The notes: a model not told the origin generated them from the letters alone. Counted from the first letter of the stretch, positions 10,471 through 20,092 are shown. The stretch is 64,000 nucleotides of DNA from Strongylocentrotus purpuratus (GCF_000002235.5 NW_022145601.1:23291389-23355388), one strand, 5' to 3'. Translations and numbers: made by a program.

Positions 10471-10631
10471 CTGGTTTGGTACTGGTTGTAGGAGTACGTT
10501 GCCTTGATGAGGATAGAATCAACGTTCTGTAACGCCAGCATGATATCCTCTCTTGTGGCATCAATGAGAAGCTCTGAACCGACATCTCCTCTTCCGCCTC
10601 CACCAACCGTCACCACATTCTTCCAACCAGC
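10471..10631 (-). CDS. HSPG2: Perlecan exon: L4 module 1, part 4, with RGD
   Basis: A 161-nt exon (phase 0 in, 2 out). It starts AGWKNV and ends ALQNVDSILIKATYSYNQ, matching the L4 signature W...LA-x-(I/V)-x-x-(I/L)LI-(R/K)-A-x-Y. It contains VGGGGRGDVGSE: an RGD tripeptide in a glycine-rich loop, a candidate integrin-binding site. Donor GTGAGTCCC; a MITE-like element begins about 21 bp past it. Acceptor CAATATTTAG has a weak pyrimidine tract. Confidence 0.92.
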
Positions 10632-10764
10632 CTAAATATTGATGAGGACAGAGACTCAGTAACATTGGTGAAGGTTGATGGAAAACTGTGTAATTTTATG
10701 TAAAATATAACATGCAAAAAATCCTGAAAAAATTCCATTACCACAAAGATATTATTTTTTTCAT

Positions 10765-11095
10765 TAAAGGCGTCACTGTGCAACACCCTGTAACAGTAAA
10801 TTCTCCCAACCATTTTTCCATGAAAATAAGAGATAAGACAGGCTTTTAAAAATCTGTCAACACTAAAATGGCTGGAATGATATATAGAGTCAATTCATTG
10901 CTTTGTGGTGATTTGAATTCACCTAAAATTAAATAAAATCAAAATATAGTTGGGAGAATTAAGGAATTAATCAGATCAGTTTTTCCCAATTTTCATAATT
11001 AATAATGGCCTTTTTTTCACTCAAACTTTCATAGCATCTTGAATTGTTCATCTAGCATTGATGTGCCATTATGATGGAACGTTTGTTTTAAACTA
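10765..11095 (+). repeat. Interspersed repeat, copy 1 of 2
   Basis: About 300 bp shared in the same orientation with 14655-14990: GCGTCACTGTGCAACACCCT, ACAGTAAATTCTCCCAACC, TTTTTCCATGAAAATAAG, ATCAGATCAGTTTTTCCCAA and CATCTAGCATTGA. Family unknown; no inverted ends seen. Confidence 0.75.
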
Positions 11096-11164
11096 GCGTG
11101 TGGACAGACCTGTGGAATTATCCCTATTACTAAAATTGCCCATTACCCTACTGTTACCACCACA

Positions 11165-11395
11165 AGCACTATTCTTACCACTACTATGACTAATATATCC
11201 ATTACAACCAATAATACTACCACTATCATAACCAACAATACTGCAATTACCACTTATGTTACTATGATTACCTCCACAATCAATACAGCAATCACTACTA
11301 CTACCACTTCTACTACCACTACTACTACCACTTCTACTACCACTACTACTGCCACCTCTACTACCACTACTACTATCATCACCACTACTATTTAT
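11165..11395. repeat. Triplet repeat (ACT/ACC)n in intron
   Basis: Degenerate ACC/ACT triplets such as ACTACTACCACTTCTACC. In one frame it would encode poly-Thr, which is a low-complexity artefact. Confidence 0.85.
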
Positions 11396-11509
11396 CTTTT
11401 TATTGCCACTCTGACTACCCTACCGTTACACTTGTACCCCTACAATATACCAACACAACTATAACTACTACAGTTGTATGATTTGCAAGAGAGAGAGATG
11501 ACTGCTTAC

Positions 11510-11593
11510 CTCTGTGAGTGGCACCTGTCGCTGTGTTGGGATACCTGATGCAGGCTCATCTGAGATTTGGTAGGAAAGAGTCTTTCCATTTCC
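11510..11593 (-). CDS. HSPG2: Perlecan exon: L4 module 1, part 3
   Basis: An 84-nt, phase 0-0 exon reading GNGKTLSYQISDEPASG and ending RQVPLTE. Its counterpart in L4-2 (809-901) starts GNGITLVYN, so intron positions are shared between the two L4 modules. Acceptor CTTTCTGTACAG; donor GTAAGCAG. Confidence 0.9.
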
Positions 11594-11923
11594 CTGTACA
11601 GAAAGAACAGTTGAAAATGTGATTTCAATGAGATTATTGAGAACGATCTATTTATTAAGACCATTTCAGGTTTAAAAAAAAAGGAAAATGCACCATTGAA
11701 GAGACCCAATTGAAAAGTGCCTAGTTTTAAGCTGATTTTTTTTAATTTTGATATCATTTTATGAGCATCTTGTAAAAAAAAACACTATAAGTGGTAAATA
11801 TATATCTATCGATGTACAATTTGTCAAATTCTTTACAATTTTTTTGTTACTTTCAGTAATTCAATTTACTATTCTATATGTGTATATATTTAAAGCAGAG
11901 CCTGTTTGATTCCTTGCAAATAC

Positions 11924-12216
11924 ATTCATCATCATCATCATCATTTAGCGTCCACTTTTCCCACTCTGAAGAGTTGGACGTTTGATTTCCCTTATGGCCC
12001 TTCTCCAAGTCTTGTGATGTTTGGCATCCACCTGGGTGAGACCAAGTGCTCCCATGTCTTCTCCTAGTGTTTCCTTCCACGTTTTGCAAGGTCTACCATG
12101 GGGTTTTGAACCTGCAACCTGGAAGTTCATTGCTCTCTGAAGCAAAGGTTTTTTTTCCAACCCCAACCTCATGACCATACAATCTCAGTCCACTCCTCCT
12201 TATTTCTTGTGAGATT
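11924..12216 (-). mobile_element. 3'-end fragment of an RTE-like LINE
   Basis: On the minus strand the translation shows a typical LINE reverse-transcriptase C-terminus: RLYGHE, then GRPCKTWKETLGEDMGALGL, then KTWRRAI. It ends close to a (ATG)n tail (ATGATGATGATG), a feature of RTE-like elements. The match changes frame near GCRFKTPW, so it is broken, and only the last ~90 codons remain. It abuts SINE sequence at about 12216. Confidence 0.7.
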
Positions 12217-12220
12217 TTAA

Positions 12221-12425
12221 CCCGGTTCGAGTCCTGCCGCGGCACTAATGTCCTTTGGCAAGACATTGATCTACATTTTCCACACTCAACCCAGGTGATG
12301 TACATTGTAAATGGGAACCAGGCAGGAATTAATTCCTTGAAATGCTAGAGCGCCGTAATGGCCGCCTTGCTAAAGCCAGGGTAATATTCGGGCAGCGCCA
12401 GGAATGTCAAAACGTGACTGACATG
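12221..12425 (+). mobile_element. tRNA-derived SINE, body fragment
   Basis: It starts at the box B region GGTTCGAGTCCTGCCGCGGC, then CACTAATGTCCTTTGGCAAG, CACTCAACCCAGGTGATG and AAATGGGAACCAGG. It is collinear with the minus-strand SINE at 19650-19945 and in the opposite orientation. The 5' tRNA half and the (ATT)n tail are missing. Confidence 0.75.
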
Positions 12426-12586
12426 TGCGCTTTAAAAAAAGCCACCATTATTCTTATCTTTAGTATTCACTACTGAAATACTGAATTAATTCATTCCCAT
12501 ATAGGCTTAATACAGTAGCCAACCATTTCTCGTAGGCAAAGGACTTTCTTTTCAGATTCAAAGAAGAGTAAATGTTTGAAACTTGC

Positions 12587-12673
12587 CTTGATGTATACAT
12601 CAGCTACTTGAGCAGTTGACGCAATGTGGATAAAGTTGACTTGGTAACGAAGGTTGCCTCCATAGCTTGTTAA
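12587..12673 (-). CDS. HSPG2: Perlecan exon: L4 module 1, part 2 (GC donor)
   Basis: An 87-nt, phase 0-0 exon reading LTSYGGNLRYQVNF and ending VADVYIK. SYGG-x-LRY is a conserved L4 motif and occurs at the same exon position in L4-2 (1493-1591). The donor is AAG|GCAAGT: a GC-AG intron with otherwise perfect consensus, the only non-GT donor among the intact exons. The acceptor is GATTTCTTACAG. Confidence 0.9.
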
Positions 12674-12804
12674 CTGTAAGAAATCAAAGAGCAAGTATTG
12701 GAAGTTTGATTGCAAATGCATTTAAATGAGTTATTGTTGGATGAATAAGGAATGATATTATTGACATGACTCAATTATGAAACCGAAATTTAAAACAATT
12801 TGTT

Positions 12805-13010
12805 ACCACATTGCCACCATTATCATCAAAACAATCACCAAAATCATTGTCGTCGTCATCATCATCATCCAGATTATCGTCACCACTGTCATCCTTACAA
12901 TCATAACCATTACATTTATAATCATCACCATCAAAATCACCATCAAAATCACCATCACCATCATCATCACTGTCAGTCTCCCTTACATCATCATCATCAT
13001 CATTACAATC
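12805..13010. repeat. (CAT)n-type triplet repeat
   Basis: Degenerate CATCAT/CACCAT runs extending almost to the donor of exon 13015-13221. Low-complexity frames here are artefacts. Confidence 0.85.
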
Positions 13011-13014
13011 TTAC

Positions 13015-13221
13015 CAGATTTCCTGTAAAGTCTTCTGGTAGCACCCAGTAGTAGGTAGATGTAGGCAGCCGTCGGTTGTAGTCGCGCACAACCACCTCCC
13101 TTTCAGTTGGATTCACTTCAAGGTAAGTATCCTCTAAGACACCCAGAGATGCACTGGGGGATGACAGGTCAGCTAGTCGCACGCCTTTTAAGTTACCAAT
13201 CTCGCCAAAGTATAAAGAAGT
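13015..13221 (-). CDS. HSPG2: Perlecan exon: laminin IV (L4) module 1, part 1
   Basis: A 207-nt, phase 0-0 exon. It begins TSLYFGEIGNLKGV and ends with STYYWVLPEDFTGNL, matching the L4 signature aromatic-W-x-LP-x-x-F-x-G. The acceptor region is only about 24 bp from the end of a MITE-like repeat (13246), so the branch point may lie in repeat DNA. Donor GTAAGATTG. Confidence 0.92.
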
Positions 13222-13245
13222 CTGTAGGAGATCAAAGGGAGGAGT

Positions 13246-13435
13246 TTAAAGGCCATCTGTACTAGTTTGGCTAAGAGGGATTAGACCAGCCAGGAAGGTC
13301 ACTGACAAGTGGCTATCTCATCAACTCAGCTCTCAATTAACATAAGAAAAAGAGGATCATGGGGGACCAATGGTCACCGATTATGCATTGTTTTCTATGT
13401 AGATGGAGGGAGCAAGCAGCTACAAGTAGGAACAA
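13246..13435 (+). mobile_element. ~195-bp MITE-like family, copy 1
   Basis: Begins TTAAAGGCCATCTGTACTAG and continues GGGATTAGACC, GGTCACTGACAAGTGG, TCAATTAACATAAGAAAAAG and ATCATGGGGGACCAA. Same family and orientation as 21842; opposite to 17464. The right terminus is degraded. It starts about 24 bp beyond the acceptor of exon 13015-13221. Confidence 0.75.
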
Positions 13436-14093
13436 CTGGAGAATTGAGGCTTCCTTATGGTCAAAATAATTTGTTTTTTATATTTCCATACAAAATCTTT
13501 GACAGATAAGTATCTTGTAAGTTCCTTCTGATTAAGCTTGAAATAGAATCAGGCTCAATGGTGGTCCACCTGTATCACTATGAGATTGCTAAACATCATC
13601 AAAGGTCATAAACAGGTTTCATCATTCATGTCTATTCAAAATGACAGTGTAAACATTTAGCCATACACAATTTTGTTCTACGTCAAATTAACAGAAATGA
13701 GTACTATATTCATGGTTTTACATTTACATCTTTTGAAAGAAGCCTAGGATTACATTTCAGAGTCTGTATGCATGAGCTCTCTGTTTAAGTTATGAATTGT
13801 GGGGGGCCCTGAGGTAATTTTTTTAAATTAAAGTTTATATACATAAGACTTTTGGTAGTGTATAGTATCAAAATATTGATGAGACATTTGTGACAATCAT
13901 CCTCAAATCACTAGTAAGAATACCAAGCTATTAAGCTACCAATACTATTACCAGAACACAAACTTTCAGAAACGTGATAATGTTTTTGTTTCCATAACAC
14001 AAGACACCCCAACCCACCATGATATCCCCCTGATATGGTTTCCGCAATTCCCACCACAAAGTAATATGCATGGGACTACACTATTTGACTCAC
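13436..14093. other. Intron, no feature recognised
   Basis: AT-rich intron sequence between the LE half-module exon and L4-1. I see no exon and no clear repeat. Confidence 0.45.
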
Positions 14094-14218
14094 TTCAAAT
14101 CTGTTATAGGTACTGCTATAACAGGTTGTAGAAGCACCAAAACAGTAGCAGGCGATGCACTCAGAAACAATCTGAGCATCGTCATTGAAATAGCTGCCAG
14201 TGCAAATGCTGGGTCCAG
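14094..14218 (-). CDS. HSPG2: Perlecan exon: LE half-module before L4-1
   Basis: A 125-nt exon (phase 1 in, 0 out) encoding GPSICTGSYFNDDAQIVSEC, then CYCFGASTTCYSS. This matches the partial laminin-EGF element (C-x-CFG-x-x-x-x-C) that precedes each laminin IV insertion in perlecan domain III and laminin short arms. Acceptor CGTGTTTTCAG; donor GTGAGTC. Confidence 0.88.
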
Positions 14219-14654
14219 CTGAAAACACGAAAAAGATTTAAAGGAAGAAAAAGTTCTGACATTAATACTATTGATAATGAAAGAAGAAAGAAATGATACT
14301 GTGCTCATGCTTTAGAGTGAAAATATTAGGCAACTCTTATAGTCATACTATTCCTTTATATTTTTATGTGCAGTCTAAGTTAAAGTGCATTAAAATACTA
14401 CACAACCATCTTAAAGATATTATCCAGTTCTGAGATAAGAAATAAAGAAAGAATCGCAAATTGTTCTAGGGATCATTACAGAGGATTTCTTTATGTTTTA
14501 AAAAAATCTCATTTAAATCAAATATTTCATTATCCACAATTGGAAGGATCCATGTAAACGATGGCCAAAAAAAAATTGAAAGAGAATATTTTTAAAAACC
14601 TGTTGACTATTACATTCTTTTATTTCACTTGGTTTTTTATTATTGAAGTTTGAA

Positions 14655-14990
14655 GGTGTCACTATGCGACACCCTCTAACAGTAAATTCTCCCAACCATT
14701 TATGAATTTTCCCAACGGTTTTTCCATGAAAATAAGACACAAAACAGGCTTTACAAAATGTTTCAACACTTAAATGTCTGGAATAGTATATATAGCCGAT
14801 TCATTGCTTTTTGATGATTTACATTCAGCTGAAATGTAATTAAATTGCAATAATATAGTTGGAGAATTAAGGAATCGATCAGATCAGTTTTTCCCAATTT
14901 CTATCCTTACTAATGGTCCGTTTTAACTCAAACTTTCAGATTATCCTTAATTGTACATCTAGCATTGAAGTCACTACCTTAGCACCATTT
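14655..14990 (+). repeat. Interspersed repeat, copy 2 of 2
   Basis: Same repeat as 10765-11095, same orientation: GTGTCACTATGCGACACCCT, AGTAAATTCTCCCAACC, TTTTCCATGAAAATAAGACA, ATCAGATCAGTTTTTCCCAA. It has a short internal duplication of CCCAAC(C/G) near 14690-14720. Confidence 0.75.
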
Positions 14991-15134
14991 TCTCTCATCT
15001 GAACAATGTTACCAAGTCCCTTTAAATGATTACTGAATTATCTCCAGGCTTTATACAGAAATGAGGGACAGTTATTGAGTACAGTAACCACCTGGTTCAG
15101 GTACAGTTATGGTTCAGTGAAAGAAGTGACTTAC

Positions 15135-15276
15135 AGATGACAGTGAGGATAGCATCTGGTTGGGCCAGGATGTATCCCTGGTTGTTCATGGCCTCACAGG
15201 TGTACGCTCCTTGGTCAGACTCCCGGACATTCTCCAGGACCAGGGTACCATACCCATTCGAATTAGTGATGATAGC
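15135..15276 (-). CDS. HSPG2: Perlecan exon: Ig module, C-terminal half
   Basis: A 142-nt exon (phase 0 in, 1 out). It carries GTLVLENVRESDQGAYTCEA, the classic Ig E/F strands with the D-x-G-x-Y-x-C motif that supplies the second disulfide cysteine, and ends ILTVI. With the preceding exon it makes one complete 94-codon Ig module split by an intron. Acceptor CTCCCTGCTCAG; donor GTAAGTCAC. Confidence 0.93.
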
Positions 15277-15792
15277 CTGAGCAGGGAGGCGGGCGGGGCA
15301 AAATAAAAACGATGAGAATAGACCAGTTCACGGTTAACAAATGTCCCAAATGACCCCAAATATCCACAGACCTTCAAAACATGAAGAGGTCCCACTTTGT
15401 ACATTTTGAAATAATCACTCCTACAGCGATGGAGGTGTTACATAAATAGCCTTTGTCTCCCCTGTTTAAAGAATACTTCCACCTGTGTATCATGGAGTGC
15501 ACTGCTTGTGTACAAATGAATAATTATTACATAACTTTCATGAGCACGTATCCAGTATTTTGTCTCTGTGTATTTCACAATTTGGTCTGCAATGACCTTT
15601 ATCTCCTGATGATCAGACTGCAACTATGAACTCACTAATTAGGATAGATTTGTTTGGTAGCAAACCCGTAGAGGCAGAGGAAGAGAAAGAGGAGGAAAAT
15701 GAGGGGCACATGCAGGAGACAAAAAACTATAAGAGGGAAAGGTGAAGTTGAAGCGAAGGGTGGAGGACGAATAAGATAAGTGGAGACGGAAG

Positions 15793-16240
15793 GTGAAGAA
15801 AAAGGAGATGGAGGTGGATGGGGAAGAGAAGGAGGGTGAGAGAGGAAGAGGAAGAAGAAGAAAAAGAGGAAGAGGAATTGAAAGAGGGGGAAGAGGAATA
15901 AAAGGACAAGGAGGAGGAGGAAATCAAAAGGAAGTGGAAGAGGAAGTGGAAGAGGAGGAAGAGGAGGAGGAAGAAGAGGAGGAAGAAGAGGAAGAAGACA
16001 AGGAGGAGGAGGAAAAGAAAAAGGAAGTGGAAAAGGGAGAGGAGGAAGAAGAGGAAGAAAAGGAGGAAGAAAAGGAGGAAGAAAAGGAGGAGGAAGAAAA
16101 GGAGGAAGAAAAGGAGGAGGAAAGGGAAGAAAAGGAGGAGGAAAGGGAAGAGGAAGAGGAGGAAGAGGAAGAGGAGGAAGAGGAAGAGGAGGAAGAGGAA
16201 GAGGAGGAAGAGGAAGAGGTGAAAGAGAAGGAAGAGGGGA
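15793..16240. repeat. Long purine tract, (GGA/GAA)n
   Basis: About 450 bp of almost pure purine on the plus strand, with regular AGGAGGAAG blocks. It ends ~50 bp past the donor of the Ig exon at 16287. On the minus (transcribed) sense it is a long C/T tract. Such tracts can form triplex (H-DNA). Long Glu- or Ser-rich frames are artefacts. Confidence 0.92.
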
Positions 16241-16286
16241 AGCAGGACAAGAAGAATAGCAAAGGATCTCGTTTCCCATAACTTAC

Positions 16287-16426
16287 CCTATCAGGGACAG
16301 GACCCCAGTTGAGCCTCCATGAGATGATGGGTGTAGGGATACCCTGGGCTTCACAGATGATCTCTACCCTCTCTCCTATCTGCACCTGGATAATCTCCAC
16401 TGGCGACCTGATCACCGTTGGTTCAG
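16287..16426 (-). CDS. HSPG2: Perlecan exon: Ig module, N-terminal half
   Basis: A 140-nt exon (phase 1 in, 0 out) reading EPTVIRSPVEIIQVQIGE, then the B-strand cysteine (VEIICEAQGIP) and the C-strand tryptophan (ISWRLNWG). This is an I-set Ig start, the Ig that follows the LDLa modules in perlecan. The module is completed by the 15135-15276 exon. Acceptor GTTCTCCTATCCAG; donor GTAAGTTATGG. A long purine tract ends about 50 bp past the donor. Confidence 0.92.
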
Positions 16427-16470
16427 CTGGATAGGAGAACAGAAGAAGAACATTATTGAACATTAATGTG

Positions 16471-16626
16471 CTCCCCAGGAAGTGGAGAATGTGCATTCAT
16501 TGCGTGCAGGTAAGCCTGAATCCGATGACCGGGGTAATAATATACCTGTAAAGCGCTTTGAGAGGGTCTTTGGTCCTAAAAAGCGCTATATAAGAACTAG
16601 CTATTATTATTATTATTATTATTATT
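16471..16626 (+). mobile_element. SINE-like repeat with AAGCGCTATATAAGAA and (ATT)n tail, copy 1
   Basis: Starts CTCCCCAGGAAGTGGAGAAT, then CTGAATCCGATGACCGGGGT, TGTAAAGCGCTTTGAGAGGG, AAGCGCTATATAAGAA and a run of ATT. Closely matched by 17290-17441 in the same orientation. The 3' end is typical of short retroposons of marine invertebrates. Confidence 0.8.
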
Positions 16627-17117
16627 GAGAGAGTTTGAGTTTCTTACTTGTAAGTAATATGAGTTCCTGCTTTTAAAGTGAACTATTATTAGACATTAGA
16701 CAATATACAGGTTGTATTCAATTTGGTTTTATGGTTTTCAGTTCTTTACACTGCACAGAGATAACAAGTATGCCATTTAATATTGTCTTCATGAAAACTG
16801 CAAGAAATTTGAAGCACAAGACAAGAGCAGAAAAACTACATGAAAGTAAATGTATAAAAAAAAGTACAAGACATTGTTATAACAGTAAGGAAATAACAAT
16901 AAAAGTAAAAGAAAGGGTTGTTTTTTTATTAATTAAAAATACAAGAAAGATAAGAAAATTACAAACAAACAAAAAAGAGAAAGAAGGAAGAAAAAGTACA
17001 AGAAAAATAATAAATCACAAGAAAGGTAACAAAAAATATACAAAAAGTACAAGAACAGTACATCATACATGTATACAAACATGTCATAAACCCATGCAAA
17101 AATCTTTAAGGACTTAC

Positions 17118-17249
17118 CACAGCCAATTTCATCAGAACGATCTACACAGTCTGTTTCTCCGTCGCACTGGAACCCACGAGGTACACACTCATCGACAGAC
17201 AGACACTGGAACTCACTGTGACGGCATGGAGAGCCCGGGGCAGCAGTGG
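17118..17249 (-). CDS. HSPG2: Perlecan exon: LDLa module 6
   Basis: A 132-nt, phase 1-1 exon: short linker TAAPGSP, then an LDLa module from CRHSEFQC to DCVDRSDEIGC with six cysteines. Acceptor is CCTACTCTTACAG, donor GTAAGTCC. It is the last LDLa before the Ig module, the order found in perlecan domain II. Two copies of one short repeat in the same orientation flank it (16471-16626 and 17290-17441), which is a set-up for unequal crossing-over across this exon. Confidence 0.92.
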
Positions 17250-17289
17250 CTGTAAGAGTAGGCAATCAATCATAGTTTAGTTTTAAGTA

Positions 17290-17441
17290 ATACTCCCCAG
17301 GGAGTGGAGAATGTGCATCATTGTGTGCGATGAGCCTGAATCCGATGACCGGGGTAATAATATATATCTGTAAAGCGCTTTGAGAGGGCCTATGGTCCTG
17401 AAAAGCGCCATATAAGAATGAACTATTATCATTATTATTAC
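17290..17441 (+). mobile_element. SINE-like repeat, copy 2
   Basis: ACTCCCCAGGGAGTGGAGAA, CTGAATCCGATGACCGGGGT, AAGCGCCATATAAGAATG, then an interrupted ATT tail. Same orientation as copy 1; the two flank LDLa exon 17118-17249. Confidence 0.8.
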
Positions 17442-17463
17442 ATAAATGCTGTCCGACTTCCGT

Positions 17464-17663
17464 TTAAAGGCACACTGCACTACTTCTAGCTACTTGCGCC
17501 CTCTATATAGCAAGCAATGCCTAATCGGTGACCTTTGGTCCCCCACAGTCCCATTTTTCTAATGTTAATTGAGAGCTGATTTGATGATATTACCACCTGC
17601 CAGTAACCATGCAGGGAGGTCTAATCCCTCCTGGCCAAAACTAGTGCAGATGGCCTTTAAAGG
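17464..17663 (-). mobile_element. ~195-bp MITE-like family, copy 2
   Basis: Left end TTAAAGGCACACTGCACTA; right end TAGTGCAGATGGCCTTTAA. The reverse complement matches 13246 and 21842, including GGGATTAGACC and TTAATTGAGAGCTGA on the plus strand. Both ends are preserved and bounded by TTAA. Confidence 0.82.
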
Positions 17664-18401
17664 AAACCTAAGCCCAAGAAATAAATTTGGCTATTCTGAT
17701 AAAGTTACGGTATGTTTGCACATCAGTCTACAAGATTCCCCACCAAAGTGAATGAGAGAGGTACAAAGTCGTTTATCGATTGATATATATACAAATCACT
17801 ATCACAAGTGGTAGATAATAAATCAAGCAGAAGCAAAATCGTAATAATTCTCTCAGGTCAAATCAAGGTCAGGCAAGTGTTTGAAACTACATGTAGTTGA
17901 AGTTCATTGCAGGATTATTCAAAGACCAGTCGGAATGTTCTGAATACCCTCCACAAAGATTAAGGGAGAATGCGGCTAATTAAGTGTTAAGATCAGTGGC
18001 GTGTCAAAAACGTGTTAACAATCCGGGGTACAAAAGTCAGACTCAAACGATTCACACGCTACCAAAGGGGACCCGTTTGTACTTTTGACAGTTTCTGACA
18101 CCTGCTAAAATCTGGCAGAGAATACAGCTTTGAAAATCTTTCTTCCGAATGAACGGAAGTTATGGGACTTTTTCTCTGTTTTATTTGTATGGGAGATAAA
18201 AAAGAGACCCTTGCTAATAAAAGTTAATCAATTTCATGGGTTCTTTAACATCATATCATGATGATTTGATCATGACCTTCAAAGCCACTTTATAAATCTT
18301 TTCTTCACCCCTTTGAATGCCAAACTGGCTCGTTCCCATATGCTCTACAACGGCAAACCCGGTTTCCAGAAAGCAGTGGGTTACATTCTGATATTTCTAT
18401 A

Positions 18402-18738
18402 TAGGCCTGTCCTCGTCAGACCTAAGTTGCAAAATAACTTGGTATTTATAACCGCTATAACTAGCCCGATCTCAAATAAGCCAGCTAATTTGCGTCCTCA
18501 TCAACCCGCAGTTGCAATTGGCGGGCTATTTGGTCAAGAAAATATTCCAAGATATATTCTTGGTCTTGTTTCCAAAATAAGCCCGATATTTGGGGAAAAG
18601 TGGGTTTATTTGCGCTCGTCTGAGCTAGTTTGTGATGAGTGTATCGGTCTGGTGAAGACGCAATTTAGAGCTTCTCTAAAATATCCTGAGTCGGAAAATA
18701 GCAGGTTATTTTGCAACTTCGGTCTTATGAGGTCTGTG
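18402..18738. mobile_element. ~340-bp MITE-like family (TAGGCCTGTCCTC ends), copy 1
   Basis: Left end TAGGCCTGTCCTCGTCAGAC; right end GGTCTTATGAGGTCTGTG, an imperfect inverted repeat. Inner sequence shares GCAAAATAAC, GCCCGAT and GAAGACGCAA with copies at 34873 and 62529. Non-coding. Confidence 0.75.
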
Positions 18739-19476
18739 AACTGAAGCCAGAGGGTTGCTTACATGTATCCCTGTGGGTAATGTACACAAACAAGCAATAT
18801 TTCTCCTGCAAACCTATCTTAAGGGAACGTTTGATCAACTTATTTAATTCCTATCTTCACTTTTACGACACACAGATCTCTATTGCCATATACATCCTCT
18901 TCAGAATTTAGAATAACATGTCCCAGATACGAGCCATAAATCATGCGCACATGAAGGCCTACAGAAAGTGTGTTTAAGTAAATCTTGTCATGAACGGCAC
19001 GCAAATAAGGTATACCGGTATACTGTTCAGATCATATCAACTTGGTGCCATCACACTCTAACAATGCACTTGTATTTGGAAGGAAGGCATTGTTAACAAA
19101 AATTGAGGGGGGGGGGGCTTTTTAATTGACAAGTATAGATAGGCAACGCATCACTAAAAATATACCTGGCATCCATTTCTCTGCAATGTTTTTTTATTAT
19201 GTCAATTTGCAATTGATACTAAAGTATTCTTTAAAAAAGGTGATTACTGTAAAGTCAAGCATTTTACAAATGTGGAATTTTCAAACTTTTAAAAACAGCA
19301 CTTTTTTGTTGCACTAAACATTTGTCAACTGCATAGATTAAGTGATGTAATGCCATTCTGTTGACACAAAAAACTTCTCAAATGTGGACCACTCGTGAAA
19401 TTCATCAAAGTTTCTTATATGAGAAAGTTTCAGGCTTTATGATATCAAATAACTATGCTGATATCTAGATACTTAC

Positions 19477-19593
19477 GACAATCTCTCTCATCAGATCCAT
19501 CCCCACAGTCGTCATCGCCATCACATCGCCAGATCTTCTGAGCGCAGAGTAGGTTAGCACACTGAAACTCATTGGGCTCACACTTGCGTTGCT
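19477..19593 (-). CDS. HSPG2: Perlecan exon: LDLa module 5
   Basis: A 117-nt, phase 1-1 exon encoding [11 protein letters not shown] through [15 protein letters not shown], a full six-cysteine LDLa module with calcium-binding acidic residues. Acceptor follows TTTTCACATTGATGCACAG; donor is GTAAGTATC. A complete tRNA-derived SINE begins about 57 bp beyond its acceptor in the upstream intron. Confidence 0.9.
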
Positions 19594-19642
19594 CTGTGCA
19601 TCAATGTGAAAAGGAGACGAGGACTAGGTTAATATATGTATA

Positions 19643-19649
<7 letters not shown>

Positions 19650-19673
<24 letters not shown>

Positions 19674-19945
19674 TTCCGTTCTTGTAAAGCGCATATCACA
19701 TTATATAACGTCTCTATGCACTTCAAAAGAGCTTTGGAAATGAAAACCCTAGCTTTATCTCCGGCAGCCGTAATCAGCGCACAGTGTAATTCAAGAAATA
19801 ATCCTACCAGGTACCCATTTACCTCACCTGGGTCGAGTGTGGCAAATGTAGATTAATATCTTGCCAAAGGACATTAGTGCCGCGGCGGGACTCGAACCGC
19901 AGACCACAGTCGAGTGACACATTCACTCGACCATGACACCTCTAC
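19650..19945 (-). mobile_element. Complete tRNA-derived SINE
   Basis: Minus strand: head GTGTCATGGTCGAGTGAATG, box B GCGGTTCGAGTCCCGCC, body CACTAATGTCCTTTGGCAAG, CACACTCGACCCAGGTGAGG, GGTACCTGGTAGGATT, GCGCTTTACAAGAACGG, and a 3' tail of (ATT)n running into (TA)n. It is the best copy of the family in this window and lies 57 bp beyond the acceptor of exon 19477-19593. Confidence 0.85.
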
Positions 19946-20092
19946 AAATACGTATTCCTATTCATCTAAAATGTGAGTGAAAACTGCTACCCATCAATAA
20001 TGCCATATTCAACAAACAGAGTAAGGGGAAAAACAAGAAACAGAAGCTCAATGACAAAAGTTGAAACAAATTTATGTTTTTAATTGACTTGC

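Noticed and set aside
12777-13051. Ile- or His-rich frames before the L4-1 exon
   Set aside because: Generated by the degenerate (CAT)n triplet repeat.
15635-16496. Long open frames rich in Glu (plus) or Ser/Leu/Pro (minus)
   Set aside because: They are produced by the (GGA/GAA)n tract; only the real Ig exon at 16287-16426 in this region has splice sites and domain signature.
18313-18744. 143-codon plus-strand frame
   Set aside because: It largely overlaps a MITE-like element whose other copies (34873, 62529) do not keep this frame.
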